DNA from: Roseovarius sp.
GTDB lineage: Bacteria; Pseudomonadota; Alphaproteobacteria; Rhodobacterales; Rhodobacteraceae
DNA length: 64,000 nucleotides
Assembly (NCBI GenBank): GCA_021775255.1
Contig: JAJFIA010000001.1
Location: forward strand, 62,001 to 126,000
Reading direction: 5' to 3'
Shown here: positions 24,567 to 36,034 of the stretch, one piece after another
Position numbering within the stretch: position 1 is the first letter of the stretch
How the letters are laid out: each line of letters begins with the position of its first letter
Position numbers and translations under genes: made by a program
Notes under the pieces: generated by a model
Told to the model about the DNA's origin: nothing
Databases searched by the model: none
What the model saw: only the letters and a program-made list of their open reading frames with translations

Positions 24567-25939
24567 AAGAAATCTATCGAAACCTGAAGCAGTTGCTCAA
24601 CCTGCGGCACATCCCCGGCCATGGCAAAAAGCACAATCACATCGCCGGCATCAATCCTCAGCTTGGCGGAAGGTTTGACGATCTCATCCCCCTTCCTGAC
24701 ACCGCCCACCAACACCCCCTCGGGGAAGTCAATATCGCGGATCGTCAGGCCTGCGATGTTCGAGGTTGACATCACCTCGGCCTCAATCACCTCGGCCTCG
24801 GCATCACCAATGGAATAGACACCGCGCACCCGGCCATGGCGGATATGGCGCAGGATCGAGCTGACGGTGGTGGCGCGCGGATTGATGAAAGCGTCAATCC
24901 CCAGCGGATCCAGCAAGGGCTGCAAAGTCGGGTCATTGATCAAAGATATGGCCATCGGGCAGCCTGCCGCCTTGGCCCGCACCGCCACAAGCATGTTGGT
25001 TTTGTCATCATCCGTTACCGCCAGCACCGCATCGGCCCGGCTGATGCCAGCCTCATGCAGCAGCGCACTGTCCATGCCATCACCATTCAGTACAATGGTG
25101 CGCTCCAGCGCATCCGCCGCCAGTTCGGCGCATTTACGGCTTTTCTCGATAATCTTGGCCTTGATCCGGCTGCCATTCTTCTCCAGCGTTCTGGCAACGC
25201 CAAGGCCAATATTGCCACCGCCGACAATCACGATACGCTCTTGCTTGGTGTCGGATTTGCCAAAAACCTCCAGCGTCCGGGGAATATCCTCAACCGGCGC
25301 GAAAACATAACATTCATCGCCCGCAAATAGCTGATCGCCCGATTCCGGGGCAAAAAGCCGCCCCTTGCGGCGCACCGCCAGCACCACCACCCGCAGGGTC
25401 GAGAACAGATCATTGAGTTGCCGCAGCGGGGTATTCAACACCGGGCAATCCTCGCCCAGCCGCAGCCCCATCAATTGGGCTTTGCCCTCCATAAAGGTTT
25501 CCGTATCAAACGCGGCAGGCGCATTCAGGCGCTGCAGCGCCGCCTCGGCCACCTCGCGCTCGGGGCTGATCACCACGTCAATCGGCATGTGATCGCGGCG
25601 ATAAAGATCGGAATAGATCGCATCCAGATAGGATTGACTGCGCAGCCGGGCAATTTTTCGGCCGATGGCAAACACCGAATGCGCCACCTGACAGACCACC
25701 ATATTCACCTCGTCGGAATGGGTGGCGGCGATGATCATATCCGCATCGCGTGCGCCGGCCCGGTCCAGCACATCGGGGTAGCTGGCAAATCCCGCCAACC
25801 CCTGCACATCCAGCGTATCCGTGGCCCGGCTTACCAGATCAGGATTGCTGTCAATAACCGTAACATCATTCTTCTCACCAGATAAATGGCGGGCAATCTG
25901 CCAGCCAACCTGACCAGCCCCGCAGATGATGACTTTCAT
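24563..25939 (-). CDS. trkA: Trk system potassium transporter TrkA
   Basis: MKVIICGAGQVGWQIARHLSGEKNDVTVID; two RCK repeats (IVGGGNIGLGVARTLE). Confidence 0.96.
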   Translation of the reverse strand: MKVIICGAGQVGWQIARHLSGEKNDVTVIDSNPDLVSRATDTLDVQGLAGFASYPDVLDRAGARDADMIIAATHSDEVNMVVCQVAHSVFAIGRKIARLRSQSYLDAIYSDLYRRDHMPIDVVISPEREVAEAALQRLNAPAAFDTETFMEGKAQLMGLRLGEDCPVLNTPLRQLNDLFSTLRVVVLAVRRKGRLFAPESGDQLFAGDECYVFAPVEDIPRTLEVFGKSDTKQERIVIVGGGNIGLGVARTLEKNGSRIKAKIIEKSRKCAELAADALERTIVLNGDGMDSALLHEAGISRADAVLAVTDDDKTNMLVAVRAKAAGCPMAISLINDPTLQPLLDPLGIDAFINPRATTVSSILRHIRHGRVRGVYSIGDAEAEVIEAEVMSTSNIAGLTIRDIDFPEGVLVGGVRKGDEIVKPSAKLRIDAGDVIVLFAMAGDVPQVEQLLQVSIDFF

Positions 25940-26075
25940 GAGTTTTGCCTCATCCCTATGTGAACATTCTGCATGACAGATGGCATTTGCAGGGTCAAAT
26001 GCTTTGTCATCTGCCCGCGCCTGCCTATATGATATGAAAATAAGACTTTGGGTCCGGAAAATTGAGGTGCGATGG

Positions 26076-26522
26076 ATGAAAAATGCTTTGATTATCAGCC
26101 TTTGCTCTTTCGGGTTGAGTGCCTGCTCAACATTGCATTTGCAGTATAAAGAAGGCGAGAAAGTCGCCCGTGCCGCAACCGATCTGGCAAGCTGCAAAGC
26201 CTCCGCACTCAAGCAGTTCCCAAAAGACATACGCCTGCGCTACCTGCCGCCATTCTACCCGCCCTATGGTTATTACGGCCCTTATTCATATTACGGTTAC
26301 AGCAGCCCCCAACGCTATGACGCCAATGAAGGCAAACGCGAAACTGCCGTCAAACAATGCATGGCGGATCAGGGATATATCCCGGCGAAAATCCCCGCCT
26401 GCAGCGCCGAGCTGGCCAAAATCACACCGGCGCAAACCACGGTGATATTGCCACCTCTCACCGAAAACTCCTGTGTCATCCGTTACCAATCCGGCGGCTG
26501 GCAGATCGTTAACCCAGGCTGA
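26076..26522 (+). CDS. Small putative lipoprotein, Tyr/Pro/Gly-rich middle
   Basis: MKNALIISLCSFGLSACSTL lipobox; FYPPYGYYGPYSYYGYSSPQ. Confidence 0.6.
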   Translation: MKNALIISLCSFGLSACSTLHLQYKEGEKVARAATDLASCKASALKQFPKDIRLRYLPPFYPPYGYYGPYSYYGYSSPQRYDANEGKRETAVKQCMADQGYIPAKIPACSAELAKITPAQTTVILPPLTENSCVIRYQSGGWQIVNPG

Positions 26523-26530
26523 CCAGCCCC

Positions 26531-26557
26531 GGTAAGGCGGGCTTCAGCCCGCCACCC
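26531..26557. repeat. 27-bp palindromic repeat between convergent genes
   Basis: ggtaaggcgggcttcagcccgccaccc; exact reverse complement of 13275-13301. Confidence 0.8.
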
Positions 26558-26566
26558 CTGACAAGA

Positions 26567-27979
26567 TCACGCGCCCGAGATCTCATCTTCACGCACCTCC
26601 GCCACCCGCGCACCGGCGCGCGCATGGGTCACCACCCCCAGAGATTTCAGCTTGCGGTGCAAAGCGCTGCGCTCCATGCCGACAAATTCGGCGGTGCGGC
26701 TGATATTGCCGCCAAACCGGTTGATCTGGGTCAGCAGATATTCGCGCTCAAACGCCTCACGCGCCTCGCGCAGCGGCAATGTCGCCAATGTCCCGGCCAA
26801 CACAACCCGCCCCTCATTGCGCACCGGTTCCGCCTCTCCGGGAAGCTCGGCCACCGTGATCTCATCGCAGCCCTCGCCAAGGATCAGCACCCGCTCGATC
26901 ACATTGCGCAACTGCCGCACATTGCCGGGCCAGCTCAGGGTCTGCAACAGCGCCGCCGCCTCCTCGCTCAACTGTCTCAATGGCAGGCTCTGCGAGCGGT
27001 TGAACATCCCGATGAAATGCCCCGCCAGCAGCGGTATATCCTCGCGCCGGTCTTCCAGCGAGGGCACAGCAATCGGCACCACATTCAGCCGGTGATACAG
27101 CTCACTGCGAAATCTCCCCGCCGCAATCTCGGCCTCAAGATCACGGTTGGTCGAGGAAATGACCCGCAGATCCACCTGCACCTTTTCCGCGCCGCCAACC
27201 CTCAGGAATGTCTGATCCACCAGCACCCGCAAAATCTTGGATTGCGTCCCCGTGGGCATATCCGCGATCTCATCAAAATAGATCACCCCGCCATTGGCCT
27301 CTTCCAGAAGGCCCGGCTCAATGCCGCGATCCTCGCCCTCGCGGCCAAACAGAACCTCCTCCATCCGGTCGGCCTCAATCGTGGCGCATCCAACGCTCAC
27401 GAAAGGCGCATCCGCCCGGTCGGAATTGGCGTGAATATAACGCGCCGCCATCTCCTTGCCCGCCCCGGCAGGCCCCGACAGCATCACCCGGCCATTGGAT
27501 TTGGTTACCTTGTCCAACTGCCCCAGAAGCGTGCGAAACGCGGGCGAGGCCCCGTGCATTTCCGCAGGCTCCGCGCCCTGCCGCTTCAACACCTGATTTT
27601 CCCGCCGCAACCGGCTTGTTTCCATGCCGCGCCGGATCACCACCATCAACTGATCAATATTGAACGGCTTTTCAATGAAATCATATGCCCCCTGTTTGAT
27701 TGCCGCGACAGCAATCTCAATATTGCCATGGCCCGAGATGATCACCACCGGCACATCCGGGTAATCGCGCTTCACCGCCTTGAGAATGTCAATCCCGTCC
27801 ATATTGCTGTCTTTCAGCCATATATCGAGGATAAGCAGCGCCGGTTGCTGATCGCTGATCGCGCGCATCGCATCATCGGAATTTCCCGCCAGCCGGGTCT
27901 TGAACCCTTCATCCTCCAGAATATCCGCGATCAGTTCACGAATATCGCGCTCATCATCAACAATTAGAATATCTGACAT
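26567..27979 (-). CDS. ntrX: Nitrogen regulation response regulator NtrX
   Basis: MSDILIVDDERDIRELIADILEDEGF receiver, sigma-54-type AAA+ domain, C-terminal HTH; next to ntrY. Confidence 0.95.
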   Translation of the reverse strand: MSDILIVDDERDIRELIADILEDEGFKTRLAGNSDDAMRAISDQQPALLILDIWLKDSNMDGIDILKAVKRDYPDVPVVIISGHGNIEIAVAAIKQGAYDFIEKPFNIDQLMVVIRRGMETSRLRRENQVLKRQGAEPAEMHGASPAFRTLLGQLDKVTKSNGRVMLSGPAGAGKEMAARYIHANSDRADAPFVSVGCATIEADRMEEVLFGREGEDRGIEPGLLEEANGGVIYFDEIADMPTGTQSKILRVLVDQTFLRVGGAEKVQVDLRVISSTNRDLEAEIAAGRFRSELYHRLNVVPIAVPSLEDRREDIPLLAGHFIGMFNRSQSLPLRQLSEEAAALLQTLSWPGNVRQLRNVIERVLILGEGCDEITVAELPGEAEPVRNEGRVVLAGTLATLPLREAREAFEREYLLTQINRFGGNISRTAEFVGMERSALHRKLKSLGVVTHARAGARVAEVREDEISGA

Positions 27980-27991
27980 GATATTTCTCCC

Positions 27992-30241
27992 TCATACTGC
28001 ATGTTTTGCCTCAAATTCCTGTCCGGTCTTCCCGAAAAGCGGCAGCCTGATCACCGCCATCGCGCCGGGATGCGCGCCTTCTTCAAATGGCTCCGCATCG
28101 GTCAGTTCCAGCGTGCCGCCATGCTCTTCAATGATTTTCTTCACGATCGGCAGGCCCAGCCCGGTGCCGTTTACACGGGTCGTCACATAGGGCTCAAACA
28201 ACCGGCTGCGATCCTCCGGCAGGCCTATGCCATTGTCGGAAATCCGGATCACCGCCATATTGCCCTCAATACCGCTTTGCACCCGGATCAGCGGTTTTTG
28301 CCCATCCGCGCCCTGCTTGTGAACCCGGCTTTCAATCGCCTCGCCTGCGTTTTTCAGCAGATTTGTCAGCGCCTGCGAAATCATTGTCGCGTCAATATCT
28401 GCGCACAGATCATCGCCGCTCAGCTTGGTCTCAAACGCAACATCCGGCTGCCCGGTTTCCTGCAGCAGAACCGCCTCACGCAGCAATCGGCTCAGGCTGT
28501 CTTCTTTGGTTTCCGGCTCGGGCATCCGGGCAAATTTGGAAAATTCATCCACGATCCGGCGCAAATCATTGGTCTGACGCACCACCACATCGGTAAGCTG
28601 TGCAAGTTTATCAGCTTCATCCGCCTCAAGCTGCTTTGTGAATTTGCGCTTGATGCGCTCCGCCGACAATTGAATCGGCGTCAGCGGGTTCTTGATCTCA
28701 TGGGCAATGCGCCGCGCCACATCGCCCCAGGCGGCCATGCGCTGTGCCGCCACCAGATCGGTCACATCGTCAAACGCCACAACATAGCCCTCGCGCTTGC
28801 CCTGCTCGTTCAACCGCTCTGACATCCGCACCAGAAGGTTTTCCTGCCGGTTGCCGCGTACCACCTTGATTTCCTCCTGCACAAACCCCTGCGCAACCCC
28901 CATGGCCGAGCCATGCAACCGGCCAAACAGCGCGCCGAATTCCGGCACCGCCACGCTCAGATCAAGCGATTGCTCGTCGCCATGCCAGCCTAGCAAGCGT
29001 TCGGCGGCGCGATTGACAAATGTTACCCGGCCCTTCGCATTCAGCCCAACAACCCCTGACGACACTGAGCCAAGAACCGAATCAAACAGCCGCCTGCGCC
29101 GCTCGACCTGTTGGGTATTGCTCAGAAGCGTCTCGCGCTGGCCTTTCAGTTGCCGCGTCATCTGATTGAAAAACCGCCCCAGCATGGCAATCTCATCATC
29201 GCCCTTTTCTTCGGGCACCTTGACATCCAGATTGCCCTCGCCCACCTGTTGCGCCGCCTGTGCAAGCCGGCCTACAGGGCGCGCCAGCCGCTCGGCAAAC
29301 CACAGGCCCAGCCAGATTGCCGCCAGTATCAAAATTACCGCAAAACCCAGATAAACCAGCCCGAATTCAAACAACACCTTGCCGCGCTCGCTTTCGCGCT
29401 GGCGGTAAAACGTGGCGGTTTCCTGGGTCTGATCCAGCAGGTTCAGAATATCCCCATCGACATTCCTGCTGACATAAAGATACCGGTCCGGCAGCGTCAC
29501 CAGCGGCAGCAGTGCGCGAAATTCGTTATTGTCCCAGTCGCGGATGATGACCACGCCAGCTTCAGTAGCCTGTGTGATCTGTTCTTGTGTTGGTTTTTCA
29601 AAATCAAACAGATAAGAGCGTTCGCCTCGCGCGCGGATATCGCCGGTGCCGTCAATCACATAGGCCTCGCGCAACCCGCGCTGAATGCCGCGCTGACCTT
29701 CTGAAAGAACCAGGCGGATATCGCCATCATCCATGAATACCCGGGCGCGTTTCGTGGAATTGATCACCGCAGCCAGAGCCTTGCCATCGGCAATCAGATC
29801 GCGCCGATGCTCTTCCTCATAGGCCTGTGCGGCGGCCACCGAATCGCTCACAACCCGGCCCACACGGTCGGAAAACCAGGCCTCAAGCCCCATGTTCACC
29901 GTCAAAGTGGCAAAAATGGCCACGGTGATTGTCGGGATCAGCGCCATCAGGGCAAACACGCCCGTCAACCGCATATGCAGCTTTGAGCCGGCGGATTTCC
30001 TGCGCCGGTTGGCCACCATCCGTGCCACCCGCTGCAACACCAGCGCCGCGACCATGATCACATACACAAGATCCGCCAGCAGAACGATGCGTAATATCTT
30101 CGATGAGGCCCCCTGATCCAGCGGCCCCATGACCAGAAAAGTCACCCCCGCCATGGCCGGCCCCAAAATGACCAGAACAATGCCCGCAACACTTTGCAGC
30201 CGCTGCAATCTGCGCAGCCTGCTGAGATGATCCAACGACAT
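27992..30241 (-). CDS. ntrY: Nitrogen regulation sensor histidine kinase NtrY (start uncertain; ORF open to 30358)
   Basis: N-terminal [56 protein letters not shown]. Confidence 0.95.
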   Translation of the reverse strand: MSLDHLSRLRRLQRLQSVAGIVLVILGPAMAGVTFLVMGPLDQGASSKILRIVLLADLVYVIMVAALVLQRVARMVANRRRKSAGSKLHMRLTGVFALMALIPTITVAIFATLTVNMGLEAWFSDRVGRVVSDSVAAAQAYEEEHRRDLIADGKALAAVINSTKRARVFMDDGDIRLVLSEGQRGIQRGLREAYVIDGTGDIRARGERSYLFDFEKPTQEQITQATEAGVVIIRDWDNNEFRALLPLVTLPDRYLYVSRNVDGDILNLLDQTQETATFYRQRESERGKVLFEFGLVYLGFAVILILAAIWLGLWFAERLARPVGRLAQAAQQVGEGNLDVKVPEEKGDDEIAMLGRFFNQMTRQLKGQRETLLSNTQQVERRRRLFDSVLGSVSSGVVGLNAKGRVTFVNRAAERLLGWHGDEQSLDLSVAVPEFGALFGRLHGSAMGVAQGFVQEEIKVVRGNRQENLLVRMSERLNEQGKREGYVVAFDDVTDLVAAQRMAAWGDVARRIAHEIKNPLTPIQLSAERIKRKFTKQLEADEADKLAQLTDVVVRQTNDLRRIVDEFSKFARMPEPETKEDSLSRLLREAVLLQETGQPDVAFETKLSGDDLCADIDATMISQALTNLLKNAGEAIESRVHKQGADGQKPLIRVQSGIEGNMAVIRISDNGIGLPEDRSRLFEPYVTTRVNGTGLGLPIVKKIIEEHGGTLELTDAEPFEEGAHPGAMAVIRLPLFGKTGQEFEAKHAV

Positions 30242-30373
30242 TTTACGTGTCTGCTTGCGTGTCTGTGTTGCCACGCGCCTCACCCATTCACTGGTGGTGC
30301 ACATTTTGTGCACCGCTACATCTTGCGGCGGTTTCGGGCACTGACCCATTTTCGCCACAGGCCTGTGGCGCTT

Positions 30374-31702
30374 TTACATCATTTTTCGCCGCCGTGTCAC
30401 GCGAATATCCAACTGAGTGATTTTCTTACGCAGGGTATTTCGGTTGATGCCCAGCAAATCGGCGCATTTCGCCTGATTCCCGCCGGTTGCCTCCAGCGCA
30501 ATTTCAATCAGCGGCATCTCAACTTCTCGCAAAATCCGCGCATAAATTCCCGCCGGTGGCAGCAGGCCCCCGTGCAGATCAAAATATCGCTGCACATGCC
30601 GCCCCACCGCATCGCCCAATGTCTCATTCACCGCAGGCCGCACCATTGCCTCGGGCACCTGACCCAACGCCTCCGATATATCCTGCGCGCCAATCTCACC
30701 ACCGCTGACCGTCAGCCCGGACCGCCGCAGCACATTTTCCAACTGCCGCACATTCCCCGGCCAACTTTGCTGCCGCAACAGCTCAAGCGCCGCCGGGCTC
30801 AGCTTCAAATCCCCCGCCCCCGCCATGAAATGCGCCGCCAGCAGGCCGATATCCTCGACCCGCTCACGCAGGGGCGGCACATTCAGCACCAGCCCGCTCA
30901 GTCGGTAATAAAGATCATCGCGCATCTCGCCTTCGTTCTTCCGGCAGGTGGCGATAAACCGCGGATTGCCCGCCCCCGGCGCGTCCATCATCCGCACCAG
31001 CCTGCCCTGCGCCTCGGATGACATGCCGTATATATCCTCCAGCAAAACCGTGCCCGATCCAGCCCTGGCCAATATTCGCGCCGGTCCGTCTGCCCCTTCC
31101 AGATCATCCGACACAACCGTCACAAACGGCCCGGAACACCGATCCGAAAGCTCATGAATTACCTTTGCAATCAATGTCTTGCCAGTACCAGACTCGCCAG
31201 AAATCAGAACCGGCATATCCGCATTCATCCCCCGCGCAATCACCCTGAAAAGCCGTTGCATCACCGGGGTTTTTCCCACCAGCGGCAATTCCTCGGGCCG
31301 CTCTGCCGCCATGGGTGCAGGCCCGCCACGCGCCGCAACCGAGTGTTTCATCGCCTGCGCCGTGCGGTGCATCAGATCAGGCAGGTCAAACGGCTTGGGC
31401 AGGTAATCATAGGCCTTGGCTTCCGAGGCCTTGATCGCCGTCATGATGGTATTTTGCGCCGAAATGATGATCACCGGCAAATCCGGCCGGTCCCCGGCAA
31501 TTTTCGGCAGCATCTCAAGCCCGTTGCCATCGGGCATCACCACATCCGAGATCACCACATCGCCCTTGCCCTCGGCCACCCACCGCATCAGCGTGGTCAG
31601 GCTTGAGGTGGCATGAACCTTCGCCCCCGCCCGCGTCAGCGCCTGTGTCAGAACCGTGCGAATGGTGCGATCATCATCCGCGACCAGAACCGTTCCATCC
31701 AT
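30374..31702 (-). CDS. ntrC: Nitrogen regulation protein NR(I) NtrC
   Basis: [25 protein letters not shown]+ [18 protein letters not shown]; Fis-type HTH; coupled to ntrB. Confidence 0.95.
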   Translation of the reverse strand: MDGTVLVADDDRTIRTVLTQALTRAGAKVHATSSLTTLMRWVAEGKGDVVISDVVMPDGNGLEMLPKIAGDRPDLPVIIISAQNTIMTAIKASEAKAYDYLPKPFDLPDLMHRTAQAMKHSVAARGGPAPMAAERPEELPLVGKTPVMQRLFRVIARGMNADMPVLISGESGTGKTLIAKVIHELSDRCSGPFVTVVSDDLEGADGPARILARAGSGTVLLEDIYGMSSEAQGRLVRMMDAPGAGNPRFIATCRKNEGEMRDDLYYRLSGLVLNVPPLRERVEDIGLLAAHFMAGAGDLKLSPAALELLRQQSWPGNVRQLENVLRRSGLTVSGGEIGAQDISEALGQVPEAMVRPAVNETLGDAVGRHVQRYFDLHGGLLPPAGIYARILREVEMPLIEIALEATGGNQAKCADLLGINRNTLRKKITQLDIRVTRRRKMM

Positions 31703-32772
31703 CAGAGTTTCTCCTCTTCATGTGTCGGGGCCATCGGCAGGGACAACCGGAACACGGTCTTACCGTTACTTGAAGAAACAGCCATAAGGCCATGATGTTC
31801 CTCCATTATCTTTGCTGCCAATGCCAGGCCAAGGCCGGTGCCATTCTCGCGCCCTGAAACAAACGGATCAAATATATCCACCGCAATATCGGGCGGCAAT
31901 CCCGGCCCGTCATCAATTATCTCAATCTGAAGCGGCACCGATATGGCCGCCTCTCCCTGTGCCCGGGGCCGCCGCAGCGATTGCTCATATGCGCTGCGCA
32001 GGATAATGTTTCCGCCCTCCGGCCCGGCCGCCTCAGCGGCGTTTTTCAACAGGTTCTGCACCACCTGCAACAACTGATCGGGATCCCCCCAGGCCAGTGG
32101 CAAAGAAGGGTCATAGGCCTCACGCATCCGCATATGCGCCGCAAACCCCAGCAATGCCGAGCGTTTCGCCCGCTCCAGCACATCATGCAGGTTCACCGCG
32201 CGGCACACCGGCGGGCGGGTATCGCCAAATTGCTCAACCTGCTCCAGCAGGGCCACAATCCGTCGGCTTTCACTGACGATCAGATCGGTCATTTCCCGGT
32301 CCTTGGCAGGCAAATTCATCGCCAGAAGCTGCGCCGCCCCGGTGATCCCCGCCAGTGGGTTCTTGATCTCATGCGCCAGCATCTCACCCATGCCAATGGC
32401 CGAGCGTGCCGCCGCTTTCCCAAGATGTTTCTGTGACATCCGGCCCACCAGATCACGCGGCGAAATCAGCAGGATCACCTGCGCTTCAGCCCCGGCCATT
32501 GGCGCCATCTGCAAATTGCACGGCGTGCCCGGACCCGCGCCCACAGCCACCTCAACATCATTGACAAAAACCGGCGTCCCGTCGCGGCGCAGGCGCTGCA
32601 TCGCCGCGTCCATAGGCGCATCTATGCGCAAAACCTGCCCCAAGGGCGCTGCCACCACCGCCCGCGCCGAGCTCATCAGAAATTCCTCCGCTGCCGGGTT
32701 GATCGCGGCAATCGTATCATCGGCGGCCAAAATCAGCCCCGGCACCGGCAAATGCTCCCAAACCCCGATCAT
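31702..32772 (-). CDS. ntrB: Nitrogen regulation histidine kinase NtrB
   Basis: PAS plus [43 protein letters not shown]. Confidence 0.95.
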   Translation of the reverse strand: MIGVWEHLPVPGLILAADDTIAAINPAAEEFLMSSARAVVAAPLGQVLRIDAPMDAAMQRLRRDGTPVFVNDVEVAVGAGPGTPCNLQMAPMAGAEAQVILLISPRDLVGRMSQKHLGKAAARSAIGMGEMLAHEIKNPLAGITGAAQLLAMNLPAKDREMTDLIVSESRRIVALLEQVEQFGDTRPPVCRAVNLHDVLERAKRSALLGFAAHMRMREAYDPSLPLAWGDPDQLLQVVQNLLKNAAEAAGPEGGNIILRSAYEQSLRRPRAQGEAAISVPLQIEIIDDGPGLPPDIAVDIFDPFVSGRENGTGLGLALAAKIMEEHHGLMAVSSSNGKTVFRLSLPMAPTHEEEKL

Positions 32773-33749
32773 GCCGCCGCCTGCCGCTGATTCAGTAGCG
32801 CCTCGGGGATCAGCCGCAGCACCTCATCGGGATCGCGGCTTGTCAACAGCCGCCCGCGCAGATCAACACAGCCCCCTCTATCCTCCAGATACCAGCCCAG
32901 ATGCTTACGCCCCACCCGATTTCCCAGCGTGCTGCCATAAAACCCCAGCATCGCCTGATAATGCCCCGCCACCATATCGGCCAAAGCAGCCCCCTGCGGC
33001 ACCGCCACCGCCGGACCGCCGCAAAGCGCATGGGCAATCTGCGCCAAAATCCACGGCCGCCCCTGCGCCCCGCGCCCGATCATCACCCCGTCGGCACCCG
33101 ATTGCGCCAATGCCTGATCCGCCGAATTTGCATCCACAATATCGCCATTGGCAATCACCGGAATTTTCACTGCCTGTTTCACCCGCGCAATCGCCGCCCA
33201 ATCGGCGCGCCCCTTGTAAAACTGACAACGGGTGCGGCCATGAATGGTGATCATCGCAATGCCCGCCTCCTCGGCCCGCTTTGCCAGTTCCGGCGCGTTC
33301 AGCAGGTCGTCATCCCAGCCCAGCCTTGTCTTGAGCGTCACCGGCACCCGTACGGCCGCCACCACCGCCTCGATCAGCCCAAGCGCATGATCAAGATCTT
33401 TCATCAACGCCGATCCCGATGCGCCACTGCCGCGCGCGCTTGTCACCTTTTTGGCCGGGCAGCCCATGTTGATGTCAATGATCCTTGCGCCATTAGCTTC
33501 AACCATCCGGGCCGCTTCTGCCATCCAACAGGCCTCACGCCCGGCCAGTTGAACGGCGGTATTTTCATGGTTTAACCCCAGTTCCGCCCGCGCCCGCACA
33601 TCCGGTTTGGCCTGCACCATTTCCTGGCTCGCCACCATCTCGCTCACCACCAGCCCGGCACCAAAGCTCTGCACCAGACTGCGAAACGGCAAATCGGTGA
33701 TTCCGGCCAGCGGGGCCAGCAAAACAGGCGGTGAAACGGTCAGGTCCAT
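32769..33749 (-). CDS. dusB: tRNA-dihydrouridine synthase DusB (NifR3)
   Basis: [56 protein letters not shown]; upstream of ntrBC. Confidence 0.96.
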   Translation of the reverse strand: MDLTVSPPVLLAPLAGITDLPFRSLVQSFGAGLVVSEMVASQEMVQAKPDVRARAELGLNHENTAVQLAGREACWMAEAARMVEANGARIIDINMGCPAKKVTSARGSGASGSALMKDLDHALGLIEAVVAAVRVPVTLKTRLGWDDDLLNAPELAKRAEEAGIAMITIHGRTRCQFYKGRADWAAIARVKQAVKIPVIANGDIVDANSADQALAQSGADGVMIGRGAQGRPWILAQIAHALCGGPAVAVPQGAALADMVAGHYQAMLGFYGSTLGNRVGRKHLGWYLEDRGGCVDLRGRLLTSRDPDEVLRLIPEALLNQRQAAA

Positions 33750-33922
33750 GTCTGGGGCGGGCAAATGCCTAATCCTTGTGCAATGCCGCCGTTCTAGCGG
33801 GCACGACGCTGGGAAACAATGTAAATAAGGCAATAGTAAAGCCCGTGCCCAGCTTTCTGCTCAAAATTTAGGCAATCTATGGCCCCATTGCGATTCACCC
33901 GCCGGACTCGTAAAGAGACCCC

Positions 33923-35059
33923 ATGACAACAGCCGCCATCATCGTTGCCGCCGGTCGCGGCACCCGCGCCGGGGGGGAGGAGCCCAAGCAATGGCAAACC
34001 ATTGCCGGGTGCCGGGTGATTGACCGCACGGTGGGTACTTTCGCCGGTCTGAAAGAGCTGGATCACATCGTCCTGGTTTTGCATCCCGATGATCTGGATC
34101 GCTATCCCGCGAGTGACAGAATTCCGGTGGTGACCGGGGGCGAAACCCGGATGCAATCTGTGCGTAATGGCCTGGAATTTCTGGCCGATGCCGGTATTGA
34201 CCACGTTTTGATCCATGATGTGGCCCGATGTTGTACAAAATCCGGCCATATCCTGTCTGTTTTACACGCTTTGCAAAACGGGCCGAAAAAGGCCGTGGCC
34301 CCGGCTTTGCCCGTCACCGATGCGCTCTGGCGCGGGGTTGAGGGCCGTGTAACCGGCACTCAGGATCGTACCGGGCTGTATCGCGCCCAAACCCCTCAGG
34401 GCTTTGATTTCAATACGATATTAGCGGCTCATCAGGCCCATTCCGGCACGGCTTCAGATGATGTCGAAGTGGCCCTTGCTGCCGGAATTGAAGTGCATAT
34501 CCTGCCCGGTGATGAGGATAACCTGAAAATCACCACGGCTGAAGATTTCATGCGTGCTGAGAAAATACTGGAAAATCAGATGGATATACGTGTTGGTTCA
34601 GGTTATGACGTGCATCGTTTTGGCCCCGGAGATCATGTTGTATTATGTGGCGTTGTGATCCCTTTCGAGCGCGGATTGCAGGGCCATTCCGATGCCGATG
34701 TGGGCCTTCACGCCCTCACGGATGCCATCTACGGCGCCCTTGCCGAGGGTGACATTGGCCGCCATTTCCCGCCCTCTGATCCGCAGTGGAAGGGGGCGGA
34801 AAGCCATATCTTCCTGCGTCATGCCGTCGATCTGGCCCATGTAAAAGGCTATGTTATCAGCAATTTAGACATCACTCTTATTTGCGAACAGCCCAAGGTC
34901 ACACCCCATGCCGAGGCGATGATTCTGGCCCTATCCTCTGTCACCGGCCTAGCGCCAGACCGCATCTCGGTCAAAGCCACCACCACCGAGCGTCTCGGCT
35001 TCACCGGCCGCGCCGAAGGCATCGCCGCTCAGGCCACAGCAACATTGGTGCGCACATGA
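33923..35059 (+). CDS. ispDF: Bifunctional IspD/IspF enzyme
   Basis: N-terminal IspD ([15 protein letters not shown]...KQW) and C-terminal IspF ([38 protein letters not shown]). Confidence 0.97.
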   Translation: MTTAAIIVAAGRGTRAGGEEPKQWQTIAGCRVIDRTVGTFAGLKELDHIVLVLHPDDLDRYPASDRIPVVTGGETRMQSVRNGLEFLADAGIDHVLIHDVARCCTKSGHILSVLHALQNGPKKAVAPALPVTDALWRGVEGRVTGTQDRTGLYRAQTPQGFDFNTILAAHQAHSGTASDDVEVALAAGIEVHILPGDEDNLKITTAEDFMRAEKILENQMDIRVGSGYDVHRFGPGDHVVLCGVVIPFERGLQGHSDADVGLHALTDAIYGALAEGDIGRHFPPSDPQWKGAESHIFLRHAVDLAHVKGYVISNLDITLICEQPKVTPHAEAMILALSSVTGLAPDRISVKATTTERLGFTGRAEGIAAQATATLVRT

Positions 35060-35547
35060 TCCACCTTATCACCACCGTCTTCTATATCGGGCATCTGCGC
35101 CCCGCCCCCGGTACCTGGGGATCTTTGGCAGCGATTCCAATGGCTTGGGGCCTGCATATCCTTGGCGGATGGCCTCTTCTGGTGCTGGCAACGCTTCTGG
35201 CATTTGCATTAGGATGGTGGGCTACTGTACTGGACACAAAGGGAAAAACCGATCATGACCCTTCCGAGATCGTGATTGATGAAGTGGTCGGCCAATGGAT
35301 CGCCTTCTGGGTGGTTTCCATCGGAGCCAGCCACACAGGCGCGCCCCTGACCGCGCTCTGGCCGGGCTGGTTGGTCGCATTCCTTGGCTTTCGTTTGTTT
35401 GATATACTCAAGCCCGGCCCTGTTGGTTGGGCCGACCGGCGCGGTGACGCGCTGGGTGTCATGCTGGATGATGTGATTGCCGGCATATTTGCGGCCCTCC
35501 TCGTGGTCGCCCTTGCCGGGCTTTCGCACGGGATGTTGATGAAATGA
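35056..35547 (+). CDS. pgpA: Phosphatidylglycerophosphatase A
   Basis: [47 protein letters not shown]. Confidence 0.92.
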   Translation: MIHLITTVFYIGHLRPAPGTWGSLAAIPMAWGLHILGGWPLLVLATLLAFALGWWATVLDTKGKTDHDPSEIVIDEVVGQWIAFWVVSIGASHTGAPLTALWPGWLVAFLGFRLFDILKPGPVGWADRRGDALGVMLDDVIAGIFAALLVVALAGLSHGMLMK

Positions 35548-36014
35548 CCACAAGTGCCCATCTGATCATACGCGCCCGCGATCAGGGCCTGCGCCTTACC
35601 ACCGCCGAAAGCTGCACTGGCGGGTTGCTTGCGGCCGAGATCACCGAAGCGGCGGGGGCATCCGATGTGTTTGACTACGGGTTTGTCACCTATTCAGATA
35701 CCGCCAAACAGGACATGCTCGGCGTGAGGCCTGACACGCTGAAAGCCTTTGGAGCCGTATCCGAAGAGGTTGCAACCGAGATGGCCGAAGGCGCGCTGAA
35801 ACGCTCAAAAGCCGTTATTTCATTGGCCATTACAGGCATCGCCGGCCCGGGAAGCTCTGACAATAAGCCCGAGGGACGGGTATGTTTTGCCCTTGCCCGT
35901 ACCGGCCACAAGACCGCCGCCAACACGGTTGAATTCGGGGCTTTGGGGCGGGAAAACGTGCGCCAGGCCAGCGTTGATCATGCGATGGACATGCTCGCCA
36001 TGGCGGTAAACTGA
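35544..36014 (+). CDS. CinA C-terminal domain protein / nicotinamide-nucleotide amidase
   Basis: LTTAESCTGGLLAAEITEAAGASDVFDYGFVTYSDTAKQDMLGV. Confidence 0.92.
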   Translation: MTTSAHLIIRARDQGLRLTTAESCTGGLLAAEITEAAGASDVFDYGFVTYSDTAKQDMLGVRPDTLKAFGAVSEEVATEMAEGALKRSKAVISLAITGIAGPGSSDNKPEGRVCFALARTGHKTAANTVEFGALGRENVRQASVDHAMDMLAMAVN

Positions 36015-36034
36015 GCGGGTTTTGCCAATCTGTT

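Noticed and set aside
26624-27967. 447-aa plus-strand ORF
   Set aside because: Lies entirely antisense to ntrX; composition (His/Arg/Gln/Ile-rich) typical of the shadow frame of a GC-rich gene.
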